The notes: generated by a model not told the origin, from the letters alone. Shown: positions 36,756 through 50,400, counted from the stretch's first letter. The stretch: DNA of 64,000 nt from Lunularia cruciata (GCA_948567375.1 OX419755.1:5709001-5773000), one strand, 5' to 3'. A program made the numbers and translations.

Positions 36756-38500
36756 GATGATACACACATCGTAGGCCTTGTAAATCAGATTAGGCAGGCT
36801 TTTGACTACATGACTACCTAGCTACATCTAGTAGGCTTGAGAGTCAAGGTGTCAAAGTGTAGGGCATGGTCCCCTTTAGGTATCACTCCACACCTTGAGC
36901 TTCCAGAGGGGTGTATCACATCCGCAGATGGACCTCGTGTTCTTGGAGTGCCAGTAGGATTGGAGTATTTTGTCACACGCTTCTTAGACGTTGCCCTTGC
37001 AGAGGATGTTCTTCATGTGGATGACCTTATGTTATTAGGAGATCCGCAGGTGATATTTAGTATACTCTTCTCCAGTATTGTTCGTCGACCATCCTACCTC
37101 ATCCTCACAATTCCTCCCTCATCGTCCTCCCTTTCGAGTCTAAGAGCATTTGATAGGAGGATTATGGGAGTCTTTGGTGATATTATTGGACCAAGGACTT
37201 TTGAGTGTGTGACAAGGGATTTGGCACGTAGACAAATGGCTCTGCCAATCTCATGTGGTGGGCTTGGCTTGCTATCTATGGAGGAGACAACACCCATAGC
37301 ATTTTTGGGTAGTTGGGCTCTCTCGCCATCCCTACTTTCCTCTCATTTTGTAGTTGTTGATAGGCCGGTTTTGGAGACTTATGTGATAGTGGTGGAGGGA
37401 GGATCCTTTTCTCTCTAGGTGTTATTGCGGCATACGAGAGATAGTCTATCCCCACGAGCACGAGAGGATTTTCCACCTTTTGCTTCACTATCATCAAATT
37501 GGACTAGAGGTTTACAGTCTTCCTTGATGGAGCGACAGTGTGAGCATATGCTACATTCTCTCTTAGTCGACTCGTCCATTCCTTAGGCTACCAGAACAAG
37601 TCTTCACTCTTGCTCTGGCAAGGGTGTAGGCTCTTGGATCCTAGCTCGACCATGCATTAGGGCATTCTGACTCGCACCAACTACAACGATGAGGTTTCGC
37701 CTAGGTTTGGTCCACCCATTTGCATCTTCATTACTCACTTGTGAGTGTGGTTCTACACTAGATGCAGCAGCGGTCCACATGACACGATGTCCTTTTGGAG
37801 GACAGAGGATAACTACCCATGATGCCATTAGGGACATAGTGTTTGCTATGGCATGAGAGAGTGGATACTTGGCTTGGAGGGAGCGTTTGTATGCTTTGCA
37901 GGTGACAAGTGTCAGGGCAGATTTATATTTGGTCCGAGATGATCAAGTGACAATAGCGGATGTCGTGGTTAGGGATGCTACATGGGATACAGTTTCGGAG
38001 GGAGTGATTACCCATCCCCCTGGATGGGCGGCGAGTGCAGCAACAAGACGCAAGGTCTCCAAGGATAGGGGCATGCAGCAAGGTCACCTCTTTGTTCCTC
38101 TAGCCTTGGAGTTATATGGAGCGATGGACATGGCATTTGACACATTTGTCAAGAAGTGCGTGAGAGCTTATCATGTTAGGCGTAAGGGGTACCACTCCCA
38201 CTTTCATACTTTGTAACATATTTTAGACAGCGTGTGTCCATTGCTGTATAGAGTGCAGTGGTTGGTGTAATACAGAGGAGAGCAATCACATTAGGTGATG
38301 TTTCTACAGATGCTCCCGTTGCAAGGCTTGCATAACTCAAATATCTTAGGTGCGGTAGGGCAGATTTCTCCTATAAACTCTCTTGGGGCTTAGCCCCATA
38401 TTACCTTTTTTTTTGTTGCTCCCTTGTCCAGCTTGATGTAGGATGTAAGGCTTGTACATCCTTTGATTTTCCTCCGTGGTCGCTCTTCTACCACTTAACA
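36756..38500 (+). mobile_element. Non-LTR retrotransposon, copy B (5'-truncated, decayed)
   Basis: The plus strand begins inside the RT catalytic box (ADDTHIVG, Asp codons 36756-36761), which is typical of 5' truncation during target-primed reverse transcription. It continues through LHLVGLRVKVSKC and VLGVPVGLEYF. A complete knuckle CECGSTLDAAAVHMTRC follows (37739-37789), then the endonuclease region RADLYLVRDDQVTIADVVV (about 37917-37973) and RRKVSKDRGMQ. The 3' UTR (GGGGCTTAGCCCCATATTACC near 38385) matches copy A to about 38490. The open frame 36837-37418 is the longest intact part. In-frame stops include one of the CGA-to-TGA type after FAMA. The copies differ in their stops, so they decayed separately. 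Confidence 0.88.
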
Positions 38501-39780
38501 TCTCATTTGGTTAATCACGTTGCGCTAACTAGGTTCGATAATAAAGAGGTCCTGCCCACAGAGTCTGTTTTAATCGGTTTTAGGTAACTCACCAACCAAC
38601 GTAAAACCATTGTACCGGTAGAGAGAGCACTTCAAATACACTGTATAGATTGGCACTAAACATGACAATTAGTGTAGCAAGAAGCTTAATTAGCTCATAT
38701 CAAGTTTGTCGTCTTGTTGGGCGAAGTGGTAAGAATAAGACCAACATTCGTCCGTGAGATAAGCGATGTTGTTCATAAAAGAGGGGAAGACTTATCTAAC
38801 GGCTGCTGATGATGGGGTTAGAAGAGGAGGTGACAATTCTAGTAATGACCTGTAAGCACTAAGCAGATTTGCGACACGTGATGCTTCTTCAGCCCTCTCC
38901 TGTCAGCACGTGCCATGAAACGTGTCATATCCTCATGACCTGCAAGCTTCTCAACTTATATAGACAAAGCCAAAAGAAGCTCCTCCCTATCCTATAGGTT
39001 TGCTGTTGTGTCCTTCCTCCTAGCCTCCAGTCCTAGAAGCCTTTCCTTAATCCTGGAGGTATCCTTATATACTCCTTTGCCGTATCTTATTCTCAACAGT
39101 GTTTTAATCTTCAGATATCCATCATTTGGGTTTGTTGAGGCTCTTGCAGAGGCTGTGAAAGGTAGGCTCACCTGCTCGAGTTAAAATAATGGTCCTCTGG
39201 TGAGAATACAGAGCCGATTGGATCAGCTAATTTACACATTCCATGATAGTTTGAAATCTGAAGTTATATCTCATCTGAAAGTCCAAATACAAATGTTGCA
39301 AAGTAAATACATCTTTGCCATCGTTCTAGCTAGACTTATCGGAGTATTTGATTCAGGAAAGGGAGTGCATGAGAATCTTCTTTGTAAGTATCATGAGAAA
39401 GTAAACACATCATAGTGGAGGTCAAATCATCGATGGGATCGAAAGGCGTGCATGACTAGAGAGCTCGAAATCTCTAGGCTTACGTAGGAACCTACTAAAA
39501 TGGCTTCCGCGTGCCAGAAAATGAAAGACGAATCTGTTATTTAACAAACAAATAGTATTATTATTCTACAACAAATAGTCCAAGACGGAAATATGAGTGA
39601 GCATTATAAACCTCGCGTGTCACATAAAAAGTTAGATCCCTTAAGAGGGGGAAACCTGACGATATAAGGAGAATAAGGAAAGTCGTTATTTTCCGCCTTA
39701 CAAGCAACAGTTAGTGGGAAAGGCGACAAGCAACAGTTAGTTAGGGTAAGCAAAACACACACCCCACTGTGCTTGGTCTG

Positions 39781-39939
39781 TCAGTGAAGATCCTCGTCAG
39801 GATTCAGATCTAAGGACCCGCCCGCAACAAGGACCGTCGTCGTCGGCCTGCCAAACCTCTCGTGTATAAGAGCGAGATCAGCGAGGGCATGCGCGGCTTT
39901 GTTCTGAGCCCAACGTACGTATCCCAGGAAGCGGTGGGG
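39781..39939 (-). pseudogene. Fragment resembling the C-terminal part of an RNase H-like (RVT_3 type) domain
   Basis: The minus strand reads FLGYVRWAQNKAAHALADLA, then about 30 more residues to a TGA at 39783-39781. The pattern of an aromatic/Arg strand followed by Asn-Lys-x-Ala-His/Asp-x-Leu-Ala is the last helix of plant RNase H-like domains found in retroelements and some host genes. Upstream the frame is blocked by a TGA. It is only about 50 residues, so the call is tentative. Confidence 0.4.
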
Positions 39940-42900
39940 CCCTCAAGATCTTGCAAAATTGGATTGGATTTGGTCCTCCTGGACAGGACATAAACAGGAC
40001 CCATTAAAGTTCCATTTATATCTGAGCCAATGACGTGCTCTTGACTAATATTTTAACGCTCGTTCGGCTGATTACCACTTTTGCCAACCCTGGATCACCT
40101 CCCTGTCCAAATAGGGTACTCCATTGGTTTTCATTCCCATGCATGCATTTACCTCCAGTGCCCCGGGAACCCCCCCCCCTCACAGGGATCCCGTAAATTA
40201 CCGGTTGATTCTGCAAATACCCGGATGTTTCGTAAAATTCACGAAATTTCGTGTTATTTCGGGATTGTGATAAGATTCCTGGAGGTCTAGTTGCTTCTTT
40301 CATGCACGGATATCTTTACGGTGCGGCAGGTTCGAGAAATCCCCTGATGGAATTTACACTCTTCTCTGAATTTACCAGAGTAGCGATTTCACCTCGCCTC
40401 AATTTGGCGTCAGTAGTTCTAATGTGTTGGCGCAAATTTGCCCACGGCACTATGGACGAGAACATCTATGTGTCTTTTCTTCGTCTTCTCTACAAATAAT
40501 TAATTTGTGCAACATAATGAGAGGCAATTTGCGCGGGTGTGCTGGCATGTATCGGTTCAAAAGGTCGAACCGCATTCGATTTTAAGTCGCATTGCATTTC
40601 TCTTGAATTTTGCGCTTCGGATAGTCGTCGTCGTCGTCTTCTTCCGTCGAGGAAAGGTTGGTTATTTTACGTGTGGATGTCGAGCAAGATTCTGCTCTCA
40701 TTCCAAGTTCAATAATGTGTCCCTGCTTGGCGCTTTTTTTAAACTCCTCTGTGCTCTCAGGTGTTGACCCCTCCAGGTTTCTCGCTCGCTACAGAGAACG
40801 ACATCTTTCCTTCTCCGTGCACAGAAATCAAGAAATTTTGCTACAGACAAGAGATATGCTGTGATGTCTATTAGTTGATGTTTGGATGTAGAGCTGTAAT
40901 CCAACTTCGTGCTTAATTGCGTGGTCTCGTATTTTCGATTAAGCCGCAAATTGCGTCACTGTCATTACGGTTCTCATCTCCACGCCTTGTGGTGATGGTA
41001 TATTTGTTGGTTTTCTCTTCTCATCAACTTAGGATTCAGTGTTCCTTTCTTTCCTCAAACATCACTGAAAGTAATTGCACCTCGTAAGTTGTTTCAAGTG
41101 ACGCACATATTCTCTCCCTGCACGAGTTCTTTGCCAACTTCCCGCAGATCGGGTAATCTCTCAAGATCGCATTTCACATCAAAGTGGAAATTCCACCCTA
41201 GAGTCGGCTGTCAAGCCTCACGGAAACCAAAGGATGTTGTTCTTATTACAGAATTTGAAAATCCATGGTCTAAGATTGTGTAGGGACATGGACCGCATGG
41301 GGCATCGACACACAGACAGACGCAGCAGGTATGGTTAGTGAGATTCATTTGGTTGGATATCGCTCTAGAAAATGATCCAATTTTGTCGGCTGGTGGATTA
41401 GTAGTTTAAATGAATAATGAGCTCTTGTGGATCCATAGAGGATCGTATTTGACATGATGCCTTTTAATGCGACTGGACACGTTATTCGCTATTAAGATGA
41501 AACTCAACAGAGGACGAAGCCTTTTCATATAACTATCTTCTGGACAAGAAAAAGTTGAACCTAGGGCACACCGGTTTTTTGGAGTAGACATACCAAATCT
41601 TCTGACATATCCTTCCTATTTTTCTCATGGACTAGTGCACATAGTCTGTTTCATGGCACCTTGATTGAGCTCATAATACTACTTATTGTAATCTGAGCAA
41701 AAAGCTATCACCCTTAGTATCAGCACCTACATTCAAACCATACAAGTATATGCCAAGAAACATATGTGGTGTGGATCTAACACTGTCACCGAAAGTATAA
41801 GCCTGTCACGTAAATCATAGTGTTTTATGTCAAGCAGTTGATATTTTTCTAGAGAAAGAAAAAGAGACGTTCAACTGTAAGAGAACTGTTTTCATGACTT
41901 CGCTTGAACATTTTTTATACACTCCTCGTAGGGAGAAGTACCACTTTGTCAAGTTCACACAATTAATGCCCCGGTAGTGACCTATACAATCCTTACAAGA
42001 GAAAGTTGGCTACCGAAATGTGATTATATTCTTCTATAGTTCCCGATGAGTGGTAGATGAGATCAATCACTGACACCTATTTTCTTCGAAAAAGATAGGA
42101 ATTCAGAAGATATGAGAAGGTTGGGAAAGCAAAAGAAACACTTTCTGACGAATCTTTGTAATGAATATACCAACTTGAATAAAGTAAGTAGGATTGAAAT
42201 CAAGGCAGCCTTGATTCGCTTAAGTAGAAGTAAACAAAGTGTTTTCTAAAGCATTATATTCCGTTTGCATGTTTTCTGGTTATGTAGGTTGGCCATCATG
42301 ATCCACACATGGTGAAGTTTGAATTGCTATGATGCTTGTGTGACTCAGACAAAATAATGATGTTTATTTATTTTTGATTTTAGTTTGGAGAGAATTTGCG
42401 AGAAGGAAGCATAAAAAGACTAACTCAAGGAGGAATGAAAAACCTTAGGGAATCTCTTCATACTCAGTTAAGATACTTGATAATTAAATTAGTACTCGTG
42501 TAAGTTTAAATTAAGCATAAAATCTCAGGGGATCTATACATTATGTCCGGTTGCATATTATATGACATTCTTGTTCGCAGATGCTCTTCCTGGATTCCAC
42601 CCATCATTACATTGCAAGTACCTTACCAATTCCACAGTAGTGACGTGGGTTAGATGAGACATTTGTGTTGGATCGTTAAAACATTGTATTAATGAAGTCT
42701 CACGTATGTGTCTACCTGCCATGTAGATGAGAGAGGAGGGGGAGAAGTTCTCAAACAGATAATTCCAGCAAGAGTTGCACTCCACGCTTTAACATACTGT
42801 ACTGTTCCTCCCACATTTGCTAACATGCTCCCACACCAAGATTATGAAGAGAGAGAGAGAGAGTACTTGAGGCATGGGGGGTTTGCTCGTGTAGGCGTGT

Positions 42901-43430
42901 GTGGGACATTACGGCCATTAAACGGTCCCTTCAATCACCACACTAACTCGAAAGTGCACTTGGTGTAGGCAACTGAAAGGAAACTAGGATTCTAATCTTA
43001 AATTACTCATAATAAGCTGGCTACAGGTGGCAATGTTCATTGCACTGTGATGGTCGTGTGTGAAACAGTAGGTGGACGGAAGAGGCTGCATAAGCTTACG
43101 CACTGCTACTGTATTGAAGTTTAGACTGAGTTTGTGGTCGACTAATCCCTGGCACTGTGTTGGGTTGCCGCTGTTTCCAATCGGCTGCTCTAACGTGAAC
43201 CCCCCTTGTTGCTGCTGTTGTGTGAGGTTCTATAGAGCAAGCCTGGGGTAATGGGAATCATCATTCGAGACTAGTCATAGCAAGGGGTCGAGGTCGAGTC
43301 TGCGTATCCATGCAGCACCCAGTTTCAAGCGTTTCCCTGCACATTTTGGGATATTTTAGCCTTTCTGGGCAAATTTTCGGTTGGCCTTGGTATTACATGT
43401 GTGATTCGAGCTGGTGGGGCGAGCGACCGA

Positions 43431-43472
43431 CAAGATCAGGGCACCTTATCTGATATAGGTGTCCTGATCTTG
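43431..43472. repeat. Hairpin, 15-bp stem with one G-U wobble, 12-base loop
   Basis: Arms 43431-43445 (CAAGATCAGGGCACC) and 43458-43472 (GGTGTCCTGATCTTG) pair completely if one G-T position is counted as a wobble. No gene overlaps. Confidence 0.85.
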
Positions 43473-44733
43473 CCAGATGAGAAGGTAACCTTTCATGGAG
43501 GGTCCTGCGCTACAGCATAGCTAAAAGATTAATTTGTATATACTTCTGTGATAATCCTTGGAAGACTTGGCCGCTTCCAGTGGTTGTAGTATTGGTAGGA
43601 GTTATGAAGCTCATACTGGTACGTGAGCTGGTTAAGTGAAGTGGTTCAGACCTGATGAAGCCCTGAGCATAATATCTCGGATAAACCATCTTCATGGAAT
43701 GTAAAATTATTTGGAATCGTGTGTTTAGTCTCGGTTTTACTCAGACGTTTCTGCTCTGACTCATTCTTTCTTTATCGGTTACGGTACTTCCAAAGTTTCT
43801 TCGATGAAAGCACTGACAGTACTGCAATGACTACAATCATCAGGTTATGATTTTAAATCGTCGGAGTTGCATGAAAGTTCACAAGTATAGATAGCATCGA
43901 AGTGCTAGAGATCTGCTGCATCTACCGTTGTATTGTTCCTAGTCTTCAACCGAGCAGGTCAGCTCAACTACTTCTAGCGATTTCCTGGGACCTCTGTATA
44001 TCATCCTCAAACCCTTTAAACTTCGTCAGGTGATGAAAGGCATGTGTTGAATATCAAAGCTGAAGTGTGCCGTAAGGTGACATATAAGCTACTGTCTGGA
44101 GCAAATCAACTTCCTGGCCTGACATAGTGGACACCAATGCAGACGGTCCACGTTCAACCTACACGCCGAAAGGTACAGGTTGAGTAGCAGCTTTTCTCTG
44201 GGTTTTGTGAGCAGTATTTAATCTCGCGAGTTCTTGTCGATACCTCACACCAAAAGTGCAAAGTTTCGGAAAGACACCTCTCAGTCAACCTGATCTCGCG
44301 ATGATAGGAGTCGCAAGCATTAATTTGGCTTCTCGAAGGTTCCAGCTTTGTGAGCCTGGCACGTAATCACATGCAGAGATAAAAGGCAGACAACGCTCTA
44401 ATCCTTTCTCGTCCCGACTGCTCATGTTTGCACAAATCCAACAACGGAGATTTCTCGATACCGGACAACGGTACATTGTTCTACCTTCTCGTGCCTCTCG
44501 TAACGGCTCAACCCCGCGAAATCCCTCATTCTTCTTTCTCATTATTTACATTTCACATCGGATGCTTCAAATATGTTAGTACAGCATAACTGCCAGGTTG
44601 GCAGTTACACAGCCATCCCAGTAATTTTCTCGAACACTCCCAAACTACACCTCAATGTACTCAATGTAATTGAAGGAGCTACTCGCTTGATCCAGTTTCC
44701 CTCTTCGGCAGCAAGTCTTATACGCTGCGTTCT

Positions 44734-44781
44734 TACTTGATACAGCCCAATCTGTACTAACAGATTGGGTTGTATCAAGTA
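44734..44781. repeat. Long hairpin, 22-bp stem with 4-base loop
   Basis: Arms 44734-44755 and 44760-44781 are complementary over 22 positions with a single G-T (wobble in RNA) and loop ACTA. It is the strongest simple hairpin I saw in the window. The loop is too short for a normal plant miRNA precursor; a foldback-element end or replication template switch is more likely. Confidence 0.9.
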
Positions 44782-46057
44782 GCAGGGCACGTTCAGCTGG
44801 GCATCATTGATGAAGATCCTCCTGAAATAAACCCCACGGAGAGAGACACTGTTCAGCGGCTCGAAGAATGCTTCGACCAAGGGCCTACACGCAGGGATGG
44901 CGCCTCCATCTATGGTACCCACTGCTGACAAGGCTGAGAAAATATGCGCAACTTTTCAACGTGCCGGGAATCTTTGGAAGTAGCGAAAGCAAGCGAATAC
45001 AATTGCATATTTCCACCTATTGTCTGGAAGATTGTTGCTTGCAACGTCATCGGCGTGCTTTCAAGTATAGTCCAGTCAGTAAAGTTTGATAACTTCCGAA
45101 TGGAAACCGCTGTTGAAGAACTTACCTGCATCCATCATTGCTGACACACATGGATGATATTGGTAAAACAGTTTGTAAGGCGAATGAGTATCCCGTAAGG
45201 AAGAAATCAAAAGGATCAACCTCGAGCGTCTCAATTGCGTTGGAAATCAAGGAGAAGCGCATACACTTATATTGACAACAAAGGTTCAACGGAGGTAGTG
45301 CTAGCTTTCCCAACTTCAGAGGTAAAATGTTACCAAAGCCAAGGGGGTAGATACACGCGATGGAGTTCTTAAAGTTGTGCTAAATATAGATCAAGAATTT
45401 TATTCATTTCCTTGCTGTAGCATTCGAACTTACATTGTTGAGAGAGCCACGGAGGGACTAGACCTGAAAGTTAATCTGCTTTTAGCATTCATTCACCGGT
45501 CCAGACTCATTTCAGTGCACTCGACATCGATGCACCTGGTCAAGTCCACGGTAGATTCCACTGGTTTTAATGTCCACTTGCTTCTCTTCATTTCAATGTG
45601 ATCTAACCCCTTGGACAAGGTAAGGCCCTTGGCGCAACCAAATAGTGTGAAAGAAACTCTGAAGGAGTACGAGTCCATCCCACAAGTGGATACTGTAATG
45701 AGAGACGCCCTACTATAGGACCAGCATCTAGCTCACCCCAGTGGGCGATGACATTTGCATCCCGTCCATGACGACGAGCAATCCATGAGTTTGATAACAT
45801 GCCCACAATGGCAGACTGTAACGGTCGAAACTAGTCACCTATGTGGGCGGCTGGAATAGTCGTCATTCACAGACTCCGGCACCAACCTTCATCCTTATTC
45901 CTATGAAATAATGACAACCTAGTGCAGCAATGGGTTTTGCGTCCACGATAAGGTGACGAGTACCAATGATTCGTCTCATAAAGTGCACTTGTCAAGCATG
46001 GACGTTCTCTATCAGGTATCTACCACTTAATTGAGATGCAAGAAGGTACGAAGGTAT

Positions 46058-47472
46058 TCACTCCTCGACTTGAGGAGCTGTTTGAGTGACAAGTTCGTCC
46101 TCTAACACTGCACACCCAAGAACTGCTCCACGAGATTCACCCATCGCCTTCACTCTCCTCCATGTTACGTCTCTCCCTCTCGTAGAGGGGTTGCACGCAA
46201 TTACTGTGTTTAGCCTCAATATGTCAAACTTCTTCCAGTGGCCATTTGCGGGCTGCCACCTTAGCACCTTCCCACCCAATACATACAACTCGTCCCGCAA
46301 CCCAATCAACCCGAAATTGAAGCCTTTTGGTCTTCGGTCTTGACCCGGAACTTCAACCCCAGGGACAGGGCCAATGTTGACCCATGCCCCCAATTGTGGA
46401 TCGTATAGTTTTATGGTGTTAGCATCCCAGTCATCCAATGCGTACATAGCACCTTGCATGGATGTCACAGGACATGGCATTTGCCGTGAGAACAACCATA
46501 CATCAGGAAGAGAGTACCAAGCAGATCTTGTTGGATCGTAAACTTCCACTGTTCGTTGATCCGCGTGATTCTCCACCACTCCTGCTATTACATAGAAAAG
46601 ACCTGCCAATGCCACTCCAACACAATCTTCTCTTGCGTTTGGAAGGGGGGCTATGTCTTCCCATCTGGACAGAAACATTTGGAGAATGATCAACAGCTAT
46701 TTTTAACTAGTTCATGGTGCTACATGATGTTCCCTTTACATTAACCTGTGTAAACAGTTAGGAGGAGCAGCATTCAACATCGCAGCATGGCTGACCAGCT
46801 CCAGAAGCAGAAAAGTTAGGTAGACACGACATTCACGTACCTGTCCTCTACGGGATCATAGACCTCAGCATGAGAAAGAGGGCTTCTTCGAGAGGAGCTA
46901 CATCCTCCGGCTACATAAACTTTGCCGCCAATGACAGCGCATGCGAAACTACACCGAGGGATCCTCATATCCGCAGCCCTACTCCAATTCTTCATAAATG
47001 GATCAAACTGGAACACCTCACTCATCGCAAAATACTTCACGGGCTGCATGGGAGGATCAAATGGAGTATAATATCCACCCATGACCAGTAATCGTTGGGC
47101 TACCCCTACACATGCAAAACCATAATGTCGATGATCTGTGGTTACCCCGGGCATTGGTGGAAGCATATGCCATTTACCAGCCTCTGGGTCATACGAAGTC
47201 CAGTTGCCTTCCTTTGGTTCCTCAGTAAGAACAAAGAGCCAGTCCCCACATTTGCCCTCTTGAGCCTGTGCACGTGCGTACTCGGAACTTTGAATGAGAA
47301 AATGCCATCTTTTGCACACTGCTTGTAACATGCCATGATGTCCATGTGAAATTTTGGCTAAACACAGGAGAGCTAGATCATCTGGAAGCCCCGGAAGAAG
47401 AGCATCCTCTGCTTCTCCATGATCTCCTTTTTCACTGCAAAGAACATAAATTCTTTCAGTGAAGCTTATCAT
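46058..47472 (-). CDS. F-box/Kelch-repeat protein, SCF substrate adaptor (N terminus uncertain)
   Basis: Two exons are clear: about 47434-46841 and 46664-46058, joined at a GAC-AG|A codon to read AEVYDPVEDR-WEDIAPLPNA, with GT-AG ends. The N-terminal LLPGLPDDLALLCLAKI and LQAVCKRWHFLI form the F-box, which binds SKP1. Kelch blades follow, marked by NWTSYDPEAGKWHMLPPMP, LLVMGGYYTP, RIPRCSFACAVIGGKVYVAGG, RTVEVYDPTRSAWYSLP and ELYVLGGKVLRWQP. Known relatives include Arabidopsis AFR and At1g55270-like proteins, which select targets for ubiquitination. The simplest start is an ATG at 47472 (412 aa). However, TTTATGTTCTTTGCAG on the minus strand ending at 47435 looks like an acceptor, so an upstream exon ending in phase 2 is likely; I could not identify it. 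Open DNA at 48028-47456 may hold leader or exon sequence. Confidence 0.88.
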
Positions 47473-50400
47473 TAAAAACGGTGATAGCCTGCCGTGGTTT
47501 TGATGCAAGATGCCCAGGTAAACAGCGGCTTAGGAAAACCAGAATTTTGCTGGGGATAGTCAAGAAGAAACTAAAGCATTGGTGGTGATGAGATTGTACA
47601 AACTGATAAAGATTTGGATTGACTCTGGCATCACAGGGCAGAGAAGTAACATCATATAGCTGCAGCTCAGGCGATATGGTAGTGACTTGCAGCGATCGTT
47701 CACTGACGCTTGTGAGAAAATTCAATGCTGCAAAGCCTTGAAAGTTGATCTTGCCTTCATACTGTATATTTAAAGGGTGGTCGTCTTTCTGAGCTAAGAG
47801 GCAAGAGGAGTCATGACTGGAACTCTCATAATGAGAGCAAGAGGTTTCAAACACCCACCGCCGCCCAGAAGGGACGATCTTGAACTTAGGTTTACGATGT
47901 CTCCCAGAGTCCTCTATGCAAAGATCACCAGTGGAGAAAAATCTCAGCCACCGACTCAAGGTCATCACCAACCTGAAGTGGACAAGGATGCGTGACAGGA
48001 AAGTGATTTTTTGTGGATTCCCTTTCAATCCGGAACTTCATCACACAATTGATGTTATTGGCACAAGGAATTGCAGAAAAGGAGACAGAATAGTTTGAAG
48101 AACAAGAGATTCTTCAAGAATGAGATTTCAAGTCCAGAAGAAACTGGCGGGAATTACGTAGGTTCTCCATTTCTCTTCGAACGCAGATTAACTGATTGGC
48201 ACAAGACTCACTAAATTCTGTGAGACACCGAACTCACCTTCTCAGAGGCAAATTGCCACAACGACAATGAAAAGCAGAATTGGTCCTTCCAAATTCAAGT
48301 TCTGCTAAGAAAGGAAAGGGAAACAGATTTGAAATGTAGGCGACGAGTTGTCGGCGACATCGACGCTATCCTCTAGTGAAAAAAACGGAATTCTTCTCCT
48401 ATGCCTCCTTCTCCAACGACCATCCACCATGATCAACACTATACTGGATGCAATTAGAGAGTTACCTTGACAAAAAACTCTTCAAGGGATTCAAACTCTC
48501 CACACAGCTCTCCACTATCGTATTGATAGTCCTGCTCGAAACAGTCAATAACGGAACAACATGAGATCACTTAAAGTCCTCAACTGCACAAAGACAGTGC
48601 AAGGAACTAACAATAAATACTATTGAGAAACACCAGATCGGCCCATCATTCAATGCGGTGTGCTTTTATTTCGGAACATGTCTCATGTTTTCAAATCCAA
48701 CCAAAATCAGAGCAGGATTATTTCATCTCTAATTTTGCAATGGGTGCAAGTTGAAATCGATCCAGCGACTGCTTCGCGCTAAGTAGTCATGAAATGGTTT
48801 CCGTTTCCGCCGAAATCCAAACGGCACGGAGACCTGTTAAGCGGTCCACCCTAACTACTCACCCTTCTCCAACGACCTGTGCCCAAGACTTGGCAGGCAC
48901 GGGAACCAACCCATTAGACATGATCGATGAAATCCAGTCCTCCCACAAATCTGATTCAGACTCCTCAAACCCGTTTCTCTCAATCCACACGTTCGTTCTC
49001 CTTCTCTTTCACCACTCTCCCAAGAAATCAGCTCTTTCTCCCAGCCCCGCAACTTCCTGCAAAACATACACACCTTCCTCGATCCTCCATAATATTCACC
49101 AATACCAAATTCTCCACGGATCCTCGAGCCGAATAATCCAAATCCCTACCATACCTTTCCTTCCCAATCCACCTGTGCAACTTCACCCTAAACCCTTCTC
49201 CACCTCCATCCAGGGCACCATACTCTGTCATTCCTGCACCACAACAACCACCTACTCCTCCTCTCCCTTAAAGCCTCTAACCAAATTGAATCCCTTACCA
49301 AATTGAACCAGTTCATATCATGAACGACGCCTCCATCCCCACAACCTGTCCATAATTGCAGTGACCTATATCATCCGCGGATATTTCCACACCCATTGAA
49401 ACTCCGATCCCTCTCACGCAAAACAGGTGTCGATGCAAGATGCACGGCCTCTCATTGGCCAATCGCTACCACACCTCTTGCAGCTTTCATCCAATCGCCT
49501 TTCATTTCATTTCATTTCCTCCCTGTTCACTCTGAAGATCTCGAGCTCTCTCGGATCTTCTCTATCTTCTCTCCTTCTTCATGAAACTTCATGACTTCAG
49601 CTTCATTCAAAACTTCTAGCAACCCCCGTCTTTGTGGGCGATTTCCATGCCCACTCGGCCTTCCACAACCTCATTGATGATGAGTTTCTAGTCCAACTTT
49701 GGCATTGGACTTACGAGAAAGTCTCCAAACGTGTCCCATGTGGGGGTTTAATTGTCATGCTTGCGAGAAAAGTGAATCATAATTGCATATGAAAATGCAC
49801 AACTGCATATAAACTGCTTTTGCTTTGCCAAAGAAGCAGAACTGGTGAAAACAGATTTCGGTTTCAGAGGTCTCTATGTAATTGACAACTGGTTTCTAAC
49901 CATAATTCAAGTTTACTTTTATTCTTATCCTTGGATGATAGGATAAATGATTTACTCAGAAACTCCTAACTTGAGACAAAGAAATCAGTGTAATCGAAGA
50001 ATTCGAGGAATGCATTTGGTCCTGTTGAAATTGATTTGAAAATTTAAAAAGGAGAAGACACTCGAGGTGAAGGATTTGCTTTCGATAAAATCCACATCTA
50101 CTACTGAGTTCATTGTGAAATAAATTTAATGCAGCATTCAGGACTTTATCATGCAACGGGATTCTATCATTTTGCTAGGGAAAAGGTTGAAGAATCCCAC
50201 TGAGGGAAGATAAGAAAAAAGAGCTAGTCTAAGACCTGATTTGCCAAAAGAGGTTCAAATGAATCTCAAGAGCCAACCATTACTTCAGTAAAGATACATT
50301 TGATTAAAGCAGAAAGTAAGACTTAGTCAAAGAATTGCCATGTTTAAAACATAAAATAAAAAAGGTACAGAATATGCTGTTAACGTGCAGTTCTTATCTA

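Larger units (their letters stand above)
38501..46057. other. Long stretch without recognisable host gene
   Basis: Apart from an RNase H-like fragment and two strong hairpins listed separately, I see only short frames without domains. A 12-base-scale C run occurs near 40170, and a GA run at about 42847-42862. No tRNA-like cloverleaf or rRNA was recognised. Confidence 0.4.

Noticed and set aside
44734-44781. Call of a miRNA gene for the 22-bp hairpin
   Set aside because: The 4-base loop and lack of a longer stem do not fit a plant miRNA precursor; kept only as a hairpin.
48794-49306. 170-codon Ser/Thr/Pro-rich open frame on plus
   Set aside because: Same reasoning: a C/T-rich tract upstream of a minus-strand gene, with no domain and competing frames on the opposite strand.
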